Positions 34,669 through 44,384 of a stretch of DNA of 64,000 nt are shown piece after piece. A program made the translations under genes and the position numbers. Numbering within the stretch: the stretch's first letter is position 1; each line of letters starts with the position of its first letter. This DNA comes from CAYSPG01 sp964432885 (GTDB taxonomy: Bacteria > Bacteroidota > Bacteroidia > AKYH767-A > OLB10): NCBI GenBank assembly GCA_964432885.1, contig CAYSPG010000008.1, positions 62,001-126,000 on the forward strand. The letters are read 5' to 3'. The notes beneath the pieces were generated by a model. It was given only the letters and a program-made list of their open reading frames with translations. It had not been told where the DNA came from and did no database searches.

Positions 34669-36636
34669 ATGAGAACTGTAATTGCATACACGTTACTTGC
34701 GTTTATTTTTATCTCACTTACCGCCCTTTCTCAACTGCCTCAAAGGCGCACCGGATATGTCGATTTACACTCGCACAACTCCATGAAACGCTACTACTCC
34801 CTTACCTCAAAACCTGAAGACATGCCCGCATCCGGCACTTCACTTTCAACAACCAACTGGGATGCCGATAAAAACAAATGCAAAATCAAAAAAGCAAAAC
34901 GTACCGGTGGCTTTTCTAATTTTAAAACCTACACACAGTCATCGTACCACCAACTCGAAAAATCAAATGCCACCATCATTTGTACCTCCATTACTCCAAT
35001 TGAAAAAAAATTTGCAAGCGATACCAAGGTTCAACTCAAAATTTATAAATACATGCTACGCATTCCTATTAAGATGCGAAAAATTACACAAAAGTTTGCT
35101 ACAGGCATGAACGCAAAGCGACTGAAAAAACTTGGAGAAGAAGGCAACAGCAGTTTTGATGAGTTTATGGGAGAATACAACTATTTAAAAAATCATACCG
35201 AAACCAACACCAACCATACCAACACTATAGTGCTAGCAAAAAACAAAGCGCACCTTCAACAACTGTATGCACAAAAAAAAACCGCACTTATACTTACCAT
35301 TGAAGGAGGACACGTTTTACATGGCGACCGCATTTCAAAAAAACAATATTATAACAACCCATACTGCGATAAAGAATGCGAAGACGAAATACTAAATAAC
35401 ATTCACACACTTAAAACACTTGACCATCGCATATTTTTTATAAACCTTGGCCACTTTGCCTGGAATAAAATTGCTGGCTTTGCAAAAACACTTGACATTG
35501 CCGAAAAAAAACTGGGCATAAGCCTCAGAGACGAACTACAAGCCAATAGCATGCGAAGCAACCGCTTTAGACGCACCCTTTTTACCCGCTATGGCGAAGG
35601 AATAATAGATACTCTCCAAAACGATGTTACCGAACAACTCATCCTTCAGGACAACTGGAAAACCTTAAGCAACGATTCAACAAAAAAACTCAGCCAAAAA
35701 ATTCTTTCAAAAAAAACATCCTCATTGCAGTCGTGCCATTGTCAGGTTAACTCCGATTATGTTAGCACCATAGGTTGGAAAGTAGTTAATGCCTTACTCG
35801 ACACATCCAATGGTGCGCACCCCATCTACATCGACCTTAAACACCTCGACCTGCAGGGACGCAAGGATTATCTCCATTACCTGGATACCGCCCATCGCAC
35901 CGATGTTCCCATCATAGCAAGCCATTGTGCTGTAAGCGGAAAAAACCAGCCCCTTGCTAAACTCACAGGTATGTGCCCTTTTCCTGATGCTTACGAAGAG
36001 ATTACTTCGCCACAATATTATTACCTCACACAATTGCAAAACCGCGAAGGGTGCCTTTCTGCTTCCGACTATCAGCCTCTTAAATCAGGATGGTTTTACC
36101 CCTGGAGCATTAATTTATATGACGAAGAAATAAGCGAAATCATTAGCCGTGATGGAATTATTGGCATTACCCTGGAAGAGCGCGTACTTGGAAAAGATAT
36201 GCCCAACTATACCAGCTTAGGCCGCGATACTTCTGGTACACATATTAAGCATGCCGATGTTTTACGCAAATACTTTTTTGCAAAAGGATACCCGCTTTCA
36301 ACTATTGATAGTATTGCTGTTGCCGAACCTTTCTTGCGCAACATGTTTTACATGGTTGAATATAGCTGCACCAACAGGCCCAACTGCAATGTATGCGATG
36401 CTTGGAATCACCTTGCCATTGGTTCCGACTTTGATGGTATGATGAACCCCATTGACATTTGCCCTACGGCTGCCGATATGCCTGCGTTTCAAAAATTTTT
36501 AGAAACCATTTTATCCGACTATGCTGCTTTTATCAACAAACAAAATCTGCTTTGCAAGCAAACTCCTGCCCAACTTTTAGATAAAGTTTTTTTTGACAAT
36601 GGCGAAAATTTTATTTTAAAATATTTTCAAAACTAA
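34669..36636 (+). CDS. exported M19 (membrane dipeptidase)-like hydrolase
   Basis: A 655-residue protein with a signal peptide (cleaved near residue 20, TALSQ). Motifs of renal-dipeptidase/M19 TIM-barrel metallohydrolases are spread along it: DLHSHNS (H34, H36), LTIEGGHVLHGD with the bridging Glu, FFINLGHFAWNKIAG, PIIASHCAVSG, and IGSDFDGM near the C-terminus. It is longer than the usual 350-420 residues because of insertions (~100-180 and ~270-370, rich in Lys and Thr). The first metal motif is HxH rather than the usual HxD. Dipeptide hydrolysis is the family activity; the substrate here is uncertain. Confidence 0.78.
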   Translation: MRTVIAYTLLAFIFISLTALSQLPQRRTGYVDLHSHNSMKRYYSLTSKPEDMPASGTSLSTTNWDADKNKCKIKKAKRTGGFSNFKTYTQSSYHQLEKSNATIICTSITPIEKKFASDTKVQLKIYKYMLRIPIKMRKITQKFATGMNAKRLKKLGEEGNSSFDEFMGEYNYLKNHTETNTNHTNTIVLAKNKAHLQQLYAQKKTALILTIEGGHVLHGDRISKKQYYNNPYCDKECEDEILNNIHTLKTLDHRIFFINLGHFAWNKIAGFAKTLDIAEKKLGISLRDELQANSMRSNRFRRTLFTRYGEGIIDTLQNDVTEQLILQDNWKTLSNDSTKKLSQKILSKKTSSLQSCHCQVNSDYVSTIGWKVVNALLDTSNGAHPIYIDLKHLDLQGRKDYLHYLDTAHRTDVPIIASHCAVSGKNQPLAKLTGMCPFPDAYEEITSPQYYYLTQLQNREGCLSASDYQPLKSGWFYPWSINLYDEEISEIISRDGIIGITLEERVLGKDMPNYTSLGRDTSGTHIKHADVLRKYFFAKGYPLSTIDSIAVAEPFLRNMFYMVEYSCTNRPNCNVCDAWNHLAIGSDFDGMMNPIDICPTAADMPAFQKFLETILSDYAAFINKQNLLCKQTPAQLLDKVFFDNGENFILKYFQN

Positions 36637-36676
36637 ACCTGCGTTATACCATAAACAAACCATCCCCTTTTTTTCT

Positions 36677-36684
36677 TAATTTTG
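36677..36684 (+). promoter_or_regulatory. -7 box TAATTTTG of the HPPD gene
   Basis: Exact TAnnTTTG match 41 bp before the HPPD start codon. No good -33 element is visible. Confidence 0.42.
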
Positions 36685-36725
36685 ACCATCTAAGTTCACA
36701 ATAACTTTTGTTAAAAAATTACACC

Positions 36726-37820
36726 ATGTCACAAGATTTTTTACCCCTAAACGGAACCGACCATATCGAATTTTATGTAGGCAATGCGAAACAGTCTGCC
36801 TATTATTACCAATCAGCCTTTGGCTTTAGCCTTGTAGCCTATGCAGGCCCCGAAACGGGAGTACGCGACCGCGCTTCTTATGTACTGCAGCAGGGTAAAA
36901 TACGTTTTGTACTTACCACATCCCTCGACCCCAATTCAGAAATAACACAGCACGTTGCCAAACATGGCGATGGCGTTAAAGTGCTCGCATTATGGGTTGA
37001 CGATGCCGAAAAATCTTTTTATGAAACCATGTCTCGAGGGGCACATGCTCACACCCAACCTACAGCACTATCCGATGAAAATGGCGAAATAAAAATATCG
37101 GCCATACACACCTATGGCGAAACCATTCACAAATTTGTTGAGCGCAAAAACTACAAAGGCACATTTATGCCTGGCTACCGTGCAGCACAGGCAAAAGTAA
37201 AAACCACACCCGTGGGGTTAGAATATGTTGACCATTGTGTAGGCAATGTCGAACTGGGTAAAATGAACGAGTGGGTAAAGTTTTACGAAGATGTAATGGG
37301 ATTTAAGTTACTGTTAACCTTTGATGACAAAGACATATCCACCGAATACTCAGCCCTTATGAGCAAAGTTGTGAGCAATGGCAACGGATACATCAAATTT
37401 CCCATAAATGAACCTGCCGAAGGAAAAAAGAAATCACAAATTGACGAGTACCTCGAGTTTTACCGTGGTGCCGGTGTGCAACACATTGCCATTGCAACCA
37501 AAGACATTATTCAAACTGTAACCGAACTGCGCTCACGCGGAGTAGAATTTTTACAAGTGCCCGATTCATACTATGACGATTTGCTCGACCGAGTAGGAAA
37601 AATTGACGAAGACATCAAACCCCTCAAAGACCTCAACATACTTGTCGATCGTGATGACGAAGGATACCTACTCCAACTCTTCAGCAAACCGGTCGAAGAC
37701 CGCCCCACCCTCTTCTTCGAAATCATCCAGCGCAAGGGAGCCAAATCATTTGGCAAAGGCAACTTCAAAGCCCTATTCGAAGCCATTGAGCGCGAACAGG
37801 CTCTGAGAGGAAATTTATAA
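36726..37820 (+). CDS. hppD: 4-hydroxyphenylpyruvate dioxygenase
   Basis: A non-haem Fe(II) enzyme turning 4-hydroxyphenylpyruvate into homogentisate in tyrosine degradation. From the ATG at 36726 (MSQDFLPLNG; an upstream ATG at 36708 is less likely) it has 364 residues in two vicinal-oxygen-chelate halves. The iron ligands are His170 (YVDHCVGNV), His253 (VQHIAIAT) and Glu332 (TLFFEIIQR). The C-terminal KSFGKGNFKALFEAIE is typical. Homogentisate dioxygenase is not in the window. Confidence 0.96.
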   Translation: MSQDFLPLNGTDHIEFYVGNAKQSAYYYQSAFGFSLVAYAGPETGVRDRASYVLQQGKIRFVLTTSLDPNSEITQHVAKHGDGVKVLALWVDDAEKSFYETMSRGAHAHTQPTALSDENGEIKISAIHTYGETIHKFVERKNYKGTFMPGYRAAQAKVKTTPVGLEYVDHCVGNVELGKMNEWVKFYEDVMGFKLLLTFDDKDISTEYSALMSKVVSNGNGYIKFPINEPAEGKKKSQIDEYLEFYRGAGVQHIAIATKDIIQTVTELRSRGVEFLQVPDSYYDDLLDRVGKIDEDIKPLKDLNILVDRDDEGYLLQLFSKPVEDRPTLFFEIIQRKGAKSFGKGNFKALFEAIEREQALRGNL

Positions 37821-37854
37821 GCGACCACAGGGGTTTTTATATTTTAATTTTATC

Positions 37855-37862
37855 TATATTTG
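37855..37862 (+). promoter_or_regulatory. -7 box TATATTTG of rimP-nusA-infB
   Basis: Exact TAnnTTTG match. Transcription would begin near 37869, just before the leader hairpin. The -33 region is T-rich without a clear TTTG. Confidence 0.5.
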
Positions 37863-37883
37863 CTCCCGTATTGAAAGGAAAAG

Positions 37884-37906
37884 AGGGGACACCGTCCCCT
37901 TTTTTA
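37884..37906 (+). terminator. terminator hairpin between the rimP promoter and rimP
   Basis: AGGGGAC (37884-37890), loop ACC, GTCCCCT (37894-37900) followed by a T run: a textbook intrinsic terminator. It ends HPPD transcripts, but it also lies inside the predicted rimP leader and so may act as an attenuator. Confidence 0.85.
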
Positions 37907-37915
37907 TTAATAATA

Positions 37916-38383
37916 ATGAGTGCAGAATTAATTACTTCTCTCGTAAATCAAAAAATAACAGGAACCGAAATTTTTCCGGTTGAAATAAAAATTACACCCG
38001 GTAAAATAATAGTGTTGCTTGATAAACCCACAGGAGTTACCATAAACGAATGTGCCGATGTCAGCCGTTTCCTTTATAACAACTTAGATGCATCAGGCCT
38101 CCTCGACACACACGAACTCGAAGTAGGCTCACCCGGAATGGATCAGCCACTAAAGGTACTCCAGCAATACCAAAAAAGAATTGGCCGGCAAGTAAAAGTC
38201 GTTACCAAAACAGGGCGCGTGCACACAGGCCGCCTTGATGACGCAAACCAAAACGGGTTTAGCATATATGAAACAGCAACCGTGCGCGAAGGAAAAACAA
38301 AAGTGCGTAAAGAAGAAACCGTAAACTTTTTGTTTACTGATGTAAAAGAAACAAAACTGGAAATAAATTTTAACAAACAATAA
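37916..38383 (+). CDS. rimP: ribosome maturation factor RimP
   Basis: A 155-residue protein for 30S subunit maturation, starting at the ATG at 37916 (MSAELITSLVNQK). An in-frame ATG 15 codons upstream would translate through the leader hairpin and is rejected. It contains the RimP N-terminal domain (ECADVSRFLYNNLD, THELEVGSPGMDQPL) and the SH3-like C-terminal domain (TGRVHTGRLDDANQNGFSIY). Followed 14 bp later by nusA, the widely conserved rimP-nusA-infB order. Confidence 0.93.
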   Translation: MSAELITSLVNQKITGTEIFPVEIKITPGKIIVLLDKPTGVTINECADVSRFLYNNLDASGLLDTHELEVGSPGMDQPLKVLQQYQKRIGRQVKVVTKTGRVHTGRLDDANQNGFSIYETATVREGKTKVRKEETVNFLFTDVKETKLEINFNKQ

Positions 38384-38397
38384 AATAACACATTACA

Positions 38398-39636
38398 ATG
38401 GAGCACTCCATATTAATTGAATCGTTCAGCGAGTTTAAAGATTTTAAAAACATCGACAAAGCCACCATGATGAGCATACTCGAAGATGTGTTCAGAGGCA
38501 TGCTTAAAAAGAAATATGGCGAAGCCAGCAACCTTGACATAGTAATTAACATCGACAAAGGCGACCTTGAAATTTGGCGCAACCGCACTATCGTAGAAGA
38601 CGGTATGGTAGAAGACCCAAACACCCAAATTGCCTACAGCGATGCCGTAAAAATTCAACCCGACTTTGAAGTAGGCGAAGACCTTACCGAAGAAGTAAAG
38701 CTTGATGACTTTGGCCGCAGGGCAGTGCTTGCCGCGCGCCAAAACCTTGTATCACGCGTAATGGAACTCGAAAAAGATGCCATCTACAAAAAATACAAAG
38801 ACCGCGTTGGAGACATCATGACCGGTGAAGTGTATCAGGTATGGAAAAAAGAAATAATGATAATGGACGATGATGGCAACGAACTGATACTTCCAAAATC
38901 AGAACAAATACCTGCCGACTTCTTCAAAAAAGGCGACAACGTACGTGCCGTTATCTTACGAGTAGAAATGCAGGGAGGCAGCCCAAAAATAATTTTATCA
39001 CGCACCTCCCCTTTGTTTCTCGAACGATTATTTGAACTTGAAGTACCCGAAGTATTTGACGGACTAATAACTATAAAAAACATAGTTCGCGAACCTGGCG
39101 AGCGCGCCAAAGTTGCTGTTGAATCCTATGACGACCGTATTGATCCAGTAGGAGCGTGCGTAGGAATGAAAGGCTCACGCATACACGGCATCGTTCGCGA
39201 ACTGCGAAACGAAAACATTGACGTAATAAACTTTACCAACAACCTATCCCTATACATACAGCGAGCACTAAGCCCCGCAAAAATTACCGAAATAAAACTG
39301 GATGACGAAACAAAACGTGCATCTGTTTTTATGAAACCCGATCAGGTTTCTCTTGCTATTGGTAAAGGCGGTAACAACATTAAACTTGCTGGCCGCTTAA
39401 CAGGATACGAAATTGATGTTTACCGCGATGGCGAAGTAGAAGACGATGAAGACGTAGATTTGGATGAATTTACCGATGAAATAGAACCCTGGATTATTGA
39501 AGAATTCAAAAAAATTGGTTGCGACAGCGCAAAAGATGTATTAGCAATTCCTGTTGATGAATTAGTACAGCGCACCGATTTGGAAGAAGAAACAATAAAA
39601 GAAGTAGTTCGCATCTTAAATGAGGAGTTTGAGTAA
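38398..39636 (+). CDS. nusA: transcription termination/antitermination factor NusA
   Basis: A 412-residue RNA polymerase-binding factor. The N-terminal domain covers ~1-125 (MMSILEDVFRGMLKKKYG). An S1 domain follows (~135-200, VYQVWKKEIMIMDDDGNELI). Two KH domains span ~205-345 (VGACVGMKGSRIHGIVREL and SLAIGKGGNNIKLAGRL). A short acidic end contains a helix-hairpin-helix (KDVLAIPVDELVQRTDLEE). Long C-terminal acidic repeats of E. coli type are absent, as usual in this phylum. Middle gene of rimP-nusA-infB. Confidence 0.96.
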   Translation: MEHSILIESFSEFKDFKNIDKATMMSILEDVFRGMLKKKYGEASNLDIVINIDKGDLEIWRNRTIVEDGMVEDPNTQIAYSDAVKIQPDFEVGEDLTEEVKLDDFGRRAVLAARQNLVSRVMELEKDAIYKKYKDRVGDIMTGEVYQVWKKEIMIMDDDGNELILPKSEQIPADFFKKGDNVRAVILRVEMQGGSPKIILSRTSPLFLERLFELEVPEVFDGLITIKNIVREPGERAKVAVESYDDRIDPVGACVGMKGSRIHGIVRELRNENIDVINFTNNLSLYIQRALSPAKITEIKLDDETKRASVFMKPDQVSLAIGKGGNNIKLAGRLTGYEIDVYRDGEVEDDEDVDLDEFTDEIEPWIIEEFKKIGCDSAKDVLAIPVDELVQRTDLEEETIKEVVRILNEEFE

Positions 39637-39688
39637 AAAATAAAATTATCAATCTTAAAAGTTGTAAGTAAAAAACTAAATTGCTTTA

Positions 39689-42613
39689 ATGGCTGAAGAA
39701 AAAAAAGACGTACGATTAATTAAAGCTACCAAAGATTTGGGAGTGGGAATCGACCATATTGTTGAATTTCTTAACGGAAAAGGCATAAAGGTTGAAAAAA
39801 ACCCCAACACCAAAATCACGGCCGATGCTTACACCCTTTTAATGAAAGAGTTTGCACCTGATTTGCTGGCCAAGCAGGAGGCAGACGAAATAACTCGCGA
39901 AAAACAAAAACGAGAAAACACCATCATTGAAGCCAAAGAGTCTGCTGCTACAAAGCAAATTAAAGAGGCCGAGCCGGAATCGGATGATGACTTAAAACAA
40001 CAGCTATATAATATAAAGCAAAAAGCCAGCGAAAAACCAGCGCCTGCTAAAGCTAAAAAAGAAGAGCCTAAAGAAATTAAAGCCGAACCAGAAATTACTA
40101 AAATTAAGGCTGAAAAATTAAAATCTCCAAAAGTTCTTGATAAAATAAACTTAGAGGAATTAGAAAAACCAAAAAAGAAAACCGCCAAGAAGAAAGAAGA
40201 AGAAGTTAAAGAAACCAAAAAGAAAAAAGCAACTGCGCCAACAGAAGAAGAAACCCCAAAGAAAAAAACCTCAAAGAAGAAAAAAGAAGAAGAACCTATT
40301 GCTGAAATTCCGGTTGAAGTAACCAATGATATTAAAACAACTGAGCCGGTAGCCGAAACAAAAGAACCTGAAGCACCGGTTGCCTCAGAGGAAAAGAGCG
40401 AAGAAGAAACCACTTCTACTGAACAGGAAGTGTTTCGCACAGAGCGATCAAAACTTTCAGGTCCAACTATTTTAGGAAAAATTGAGCTACCAGTTGATCC
40501 GCCCAAGAAAAAACCCATTGCATCAAGCGTAGAAGATGACAGGAGAAGAAAGAAACGCAAACGCAAAGACAAAAAAGTAAATATCGAACGGGAAGGTCAA
40601 AACGTAACATCACAGCGTACTGATGATCGTGGGCCAAGAACCGGAGGTGACTTTAAAAGAAGAAATGATTTTAGAGGTAAACCCCGTAAGGATGAAGTTA
40701 AACCTGAAGTTACCGATAAAGAAATACAAGACCAGATAAAAGCCACACTTGCTCGTTTAAGTGGTGGTGGCAAATCTCGTTCTTCAAAGCTCAGAAAACA
40801 AAAACGTGAACAGGCACAAGAAGAGCAAGCCGCATTAGAGCAAGAATCATCTGACAAAAAAGTAATTAAAGTAACTGAATTTGTATCGGCAAGCGAACTT
40901 GCTAAAATGATTGGCGTTCCGGTAACCGAAATTATTTCCACATGCATGAGCTTAGGAATGTTTGTTTCGATAAACCAGCGCCTTGATGCCGAAACATTAA
41001 CCGTGGTTGCCGAAGAGTTTGGATGTACCGTTGAATTTGTATCCGTTGAAGTTCAGGAAGCCATACAAGATGAGCAGGATAAACCGGAGGACTTAAAACA
41101 ACGTGCACCAATAGTTACTGTAATGGGACACGTTGATCACGGAAAAACTTCTTTACTTGACTATGTACGTAAAGCAAATGTAATTGCAGGTGAAGCGGGC
41201 GGTATTACACAACATATTGGGGCATACGAGGTAAAATTAGAGAACGGGAAAAAAATTGCATTTCTTGACACACCCGGCCACGAAGCTTTTACTGCCATGC
41301 GTGCCCGCGGAGCAAAGGTTACTGATGTTGCCATCATTGTTATTGCTGCTGACGACAGCGTAATGCCGCAAACCATTGAGGCTATAAATCATGCACAGGC
41401 AGCAAACGTACCTATTGTTTTTGCCATTAATAAAATTGATAAGCCCGGTGCAAACTCTGAGCGCATACGCGAACAACTTTCCAAAATGAACATATTGGTA
41501 GAAGATTGGGGAGGAAAATACCAGTGTCAGGAAATTTCGGCCAAACAAGGATTAAATGTTGATTTGCTTTTAGAAAAAGTATTGCTTGAGGCCGAACTGT
41601 TGGACCTTAAAGCTAATCCTAATAAAAATGCTAAAGGAACAGTAGTAGAATCTTCGCTTGACAAAGGGCGAGGTTACATAGCCACCGTATTGGTACAAAC
41701 TGGTACACTTAAAATAAGTGATGTTGTGCTTGCTGGTTGTTTTAGTGGACGTGTTAAAGCAATGTTTAATGAACATGGTGTAAAAATATCCGAAGCGGGC
41801 CCTTCGACACCTGCTTTAATACTTGGGTTAAGTGGTGCTCCTCAGGCTGGTGATCAATTTAACGTAATGGATGATGAGCGTGAAGCGCGTGAAATTGCCA
41901 ACAAACGATTGCAGTTACAACGCGAACAAGGAATACGCACACATAAACACATTACTCTTGACGAAATAGGAAGACGACTTGCTATCGGAAACTTTAAAGA
42001 ACTCAATGTAATTGTAAAAGGTGATGTGGATGGTTCCATTGAAGCATTGGCTGATTCACTTTTAAAACTATCAACTTCAGAAGTGCAGGTAAATGTAATT
42101 CATAAGTCAGTGGGAGCCATTACTGAATCAGATGTGTTGCTGGCATCAGCCTCCAATGCTATAATTGTAGGCTTTCAGGTTCGTCCATCTGTTAACGCAC
42201 GAAAACTTGCCGAAAAAGAGGATATTGAAATACGATTGTATTCTATCATTTACGATGCCATCAATGAAATTAAAGCTGCCATGGAGGGAATGCTTGCTCC
42301 AGAGTATGAAGAAAAAATTGTTGCCAACATTGAAGTGCGCGAAATATTTAAAATACCTAAAGTAGGAACGATTGCAGGATGTATGGTACTTGATGGTAAA
42401 ATGGCGCGCAATACCAGCATACGCATAATTCGTGATGGCATTGTGGCCTTTACCGGAAAACTTGCATCCCTAAAACGATTTAAAGATGACGTAAAAGAAG
42501 TTTCGTCAGGATTTGAATGTGGGCTAAATATTGAAAACTATAACGACATAAAGGTGGGCGATATTATTGAGGGCTATGAACAAGTGGCCATTAAACGAAC
42601 ACTATCTGTTTAA
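39689..42613 (+). CDS. infB: translation initiation factor IF-2
   Basis: A 974-residue GTPase that places initiator tRNA on the 30S subunit. After an IF2_N domain (~1-55) comes a long, highly charged Lys/Glu linker (~70-380, many KKK and EEE runs), a second IF2_N-like segment (VTEFVSASELAKMIGVP), the G domain (GHVDHGKT at 480-487, DTPGHEAF, NKIDKPG) and domains II to IV (GTVVESSLDKGRGYIATVLV, IIVGFQVRPSVNARKLA, VGTIAGCMVLDGK). Intact. Nusa is 52 bp upstream. Confidence 0.97.
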   Translation: MAEEKKDVRLIKATKDLGVGIDHIVEFLNGKGIKVEKNPNTKITADAYTLLMKEFAPDLLAKQEADEITREKQKRENTIIEAKESAATKQIKEAEPESDDDLKQQLYNIKQKASEKPAPAKAKKEEPKEIKAEPEITKIKAEKLKSPKVLDKINLEELEKPKKKTAKKKEEEVKETKKKKATAPTEEETPKKKTSKKKKEEEPIAEIPVEVTNDIKTTEPVAETKEPEAPVASEEKSEEETTSTEQEVFRTERSKLSGPTILGKIELPVDPPKKKPIASSVEDDRRRKKRKRKDKKVNIEREGQNVTSQRTDDRGPRTGGDFKRRNDFRGKPRKDEVKPEVTDKEIQDQIKATLARLSGGGKSRSSKLRKQKREQAQEEQAALEQESSDKKVIKVTEFVSASELAKMIGVPVTEIISTCMSLGMFVSINQRLDAETLTVVAEEFGCTVEFVSVEVQEAIQDEQDKPEDLKQRAPIVTVMGHVDHGKTSLLDYVRKANVIAGEAGGITQHIGAYEVKLENGKKIAFLDTPGHEAFTAMRARGAKVTDVAIIVIAADDSVMPQTIEAINHAQAANVPIVFAINKIDKPGANSERIREQLSKMNILVEDWGGKYQCQEISAKQGLNVDLLLEKVLLEAELLDLKANPNKNAKGTVVESSLDKGRGYIATVLVQTGTLKISDVVLAGCFSGRVKAMFNEHGVKISEAGPSTPALILGLSGAPQAGDQFNVMDDEREAREIANKRLQLQREQGIRTHKHITLDEIGRRLAIGNFKELNVIVKGDVDGSIEALADSLLKLSTSEVQVNVIHKSVGAITESDVLLASASNAIIVGFQVRPSVNARKLAEKEDIEIRLYSIIYDAINEIKAAMEGMLAPEYEEKIVANIEVREIFKIPKVGTIAGCMVLDGKMARNTSIRIIRDGIVAFTGKLASLKRFKDDVKEVSSGFECGLNIENYNDIKVGDIIEGYEQVAIKRTLSV

Positions 42614-42632
42614 CATTGTTTAATTGAATACA

Positions 42633-42851
42633 GTGAAAAAAATTGCCATTATACTATCAGTGATTTTTATTTTAATAAGCGGCATAGCAAATGCACAATG
42701 CAGTGTTTGCCGTGCCAGTGCCGAATCGAATGTGGAGCAAGGCCATTCTGTAGGTCGTGGTTTAAACAAAGGCATTCTTTACCTGATGGCAATCCCGTAT
42801 GTGCTTGGTGGCGCAGCATGGTTCGTTTGGTATAAAAACAAAAAGCAATAA
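42633..42851 (+). CDS. small membrane protein with exported CxxC
   Basis: A 72-residue protein starting at the GTG at 42633 (a TTG at 42624 is possible; no ATG is available). A signal-type helix ending ANA is followed by QCSVCRASAESN, a short Gly-rich turn (GHSVGRGLNKGI) and a second membrane helix (YLMAIPYVLGGAAWFVWY). The CxxC would face the periplasm and might bind metal or be redox active. It lies 19 bp after infB and 34 bp before trhO. I recall similar proteins beside infB in other Bacteroidota, unverified. Confidence 0.75.
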   Translation: MKKIAIILSVIFILISGIANAQCSVCRASAESNVEQGHSVGRGLNKGILYLMAIPYVLGGAAWFVWYKNKKQ

Positions 42852-42885
42852 CTTGTTATTGCTTTATAGCGAATAAATTTTTTGC

Positions 42886-43938
42886 ATGGAACTTCGCAAT
42901 CTTAAAAACAAGCAAGAATTAAAAAAGCGTTTGATGGAAGAGCCGTTTAAACGTATAACACTTTCCTTTTACCGCTATGTACAAATTGAAAACACAGAAG
43001 TTTTTCGCAACGCCATGTATGTTTGTTTTTCTGACTTAAATATACTGGGGCGAATTTATCTTGCAAACGAAGGTATTAACGCACAAATAAGTGTTCCTGA
43101 AAATAACTGGCAACCATTTATTGATTACCTCAGCATTAACGAAAAAACAAAAGGGGTTCCACTAAAAATTGCTGTTGAGGATGACGGAAAATCGTTTTAC
43201 AAACTCATAGTAAGGGTAAAAAATAAAATTGTAGCCGATGGATTGCGTGATGATGCATTTGATGTTACCAATGTTGGCAAGCATTTAAATGCCGAAGAAT
43301 TTAACAGTGCCTTAGCTGACAAAAACACAGTGGTAATTGATATGCGCAATCATTACGAAAGTGAAGTGGGCTACTTTGAAAATGCACTAAAACCTGATGC
43401 CGATACATTTAGACAGGCTTTGCCCAAAGCAATTGAAATGGCTAGTGATGCCAAAGACAAAAAAATACTGCTGTACTGCACTGGTGGCATACGCTGCGAA
43501 AAAGCAAGTGCTTATTTTAAGCATCATGGCTTTAAGGACGTAAATCAGCTTTATGGTGGAATTATTGAATATGCACGTGAAATAAAACAAAAAGGACTTG
43601 CAAATAAATTTAAGGGGAAAAATTTTGTATTTGACGAACGCATGGGCGAACGGATAAGTAACGACATTGTAAGTGTTTGCCATCAATGTGGTACCCCCTG
43701 CGATAATCATGTTAACTGTGCTAATGACGATTGTCATTTGCTTTTTATACAATGTAAAACATGTGCTGAAAAACACCAGGGCTGCTGCACTCCCAAATGC
43801 GTTGAAGTTATTAACCTTCCACACGAAGCCCAACTAAAATTGCGTAAAGGAAGAAAAAAAGAAAATGCGCATGCTGTTTTCAAAAGCAGACTAAGACCTG
43901 ATTTAAAAAAAAGTTTTTTACTCGAAACAAAAAAATAA
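42886..43938 (+). CDS. trhO: tRNA uridine(34) hydroxylase, rhodanese family
   Basis: A 350-residue protein of the TrhO/YceA family, which hydroxylates U34 of tRNAs to 5-hydroxyuridine. The N-terminal acylphosphatase-like domain holds GRIYLANEGINAQISVP. The central rhodanese domain has DMRNHYESEVGYFENA and the catalytic loop LYCTGGIRCEKASAYF. The C-terminal region is Cys-rich (CHQCGTPCDNHVNCAND, CKTCAEKHQGCCTPKC) and probably zinc-binding. Length fits the long form of the family. Confidence 0.92.
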   Translation: MELRNLKNKQELKKRLMEEPFKRITLSFYRYVQIENTEVFRNAMYVCFSDLNILGRIYLANEGINAQISVPENNWQPFIDYLSINEKTKGVPLKIAVEDDGKSFYKLIVRVKNKIVADGLRDDAFDVTNVGKHLNAEEFNSALADKNTVVIDMRNHYESEVGYFENALKPDADTFRQALPKAIEMASDAKDKKILLYCTGGIRCEKASAYFKHHGFKDVNQLYGGIIEYAREIKQKGLANKFKGKNFVFDERMGERISNDIVSVCHQCGTPCDNHVNCANDDCHLLFIQCKTCAEKHQGCCTPKCVEVINLPHEAQLKLRKGRKKENAHAVFKSRLRPDLKKSFLLETKK

Positions 43939-43943
43939 TCTCC

Positions 43944-44384
43944 TTATTTTTTTTCTAAAAAGAATTTTTTTTTGCCTGTAAATTCTTTTTTGTCAGTAGT
44001 TAACTCTGTAAGTAAACCATTTTCTGTATAAATAAAAAAAAGCTTTTTTGCTTCACTAACGTTTATTTGATAAACAGTTTGATACCTGCGCTTAACCAAC
44101 CTACCGAATGATTCATAACTTCCTTCATAATAGTTTGACTTAGTTTTTAAAGGCACCGCGCTTTGGTACAATTTATATTTCATTTTGCCGATAAAAGGAG
44201 AAATAAAAAGCTGCAAAGTTGTTTTAATTCCATCGCAATTCTTGCAATATAGTTTACCACTGTAAGTTTCCCAATATCCATCGGTACTATCAAAAACATT
44301 TAAAGAAGAAAAACTTTCGGGTAATTCGGTTTTGTTTTTACAGTTTACAAATAAACAAATCAACAAAATAAATAATCTTCTCAT
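43944..44384 (-). CDS. NlpE-like lipoprotein
   Basis: A 146-residue protein with a lipobox LFVNC (Cys15). The mature part contains YSGKLYCKNCDGIKTTLQL, the CxxC-containing strand of the NlpE N-terminal domain, and YQTVYQINVSEAKKLFF. NlpE proteins are outer-membrane lipoproteins that signal envelope or copper stress; the CxxC is the conserved feature. It is convergent with trhO (5 bp between stops). Gene composition is very AT-rich. Confidence 0.72.
   Translation of the reverse strand: MRRLFILLICLFVNCKNKTELPESFSSLNVFDSTDGYWETYSGKLYCKNCDGIKTTLQLFISPFIGKMKYKLYQSAVPLKTKSNYYEGSYESFGRLVKRRYQTVYQINVSEAKKLFFIYTENGLLTELTTDKKEFTGKKKFFLEKK

Noticed and set aside
37871..37915. Upstream start of RimP
   Set aside because: It would translate through the terminator hairpin and adds residues not found in the family.
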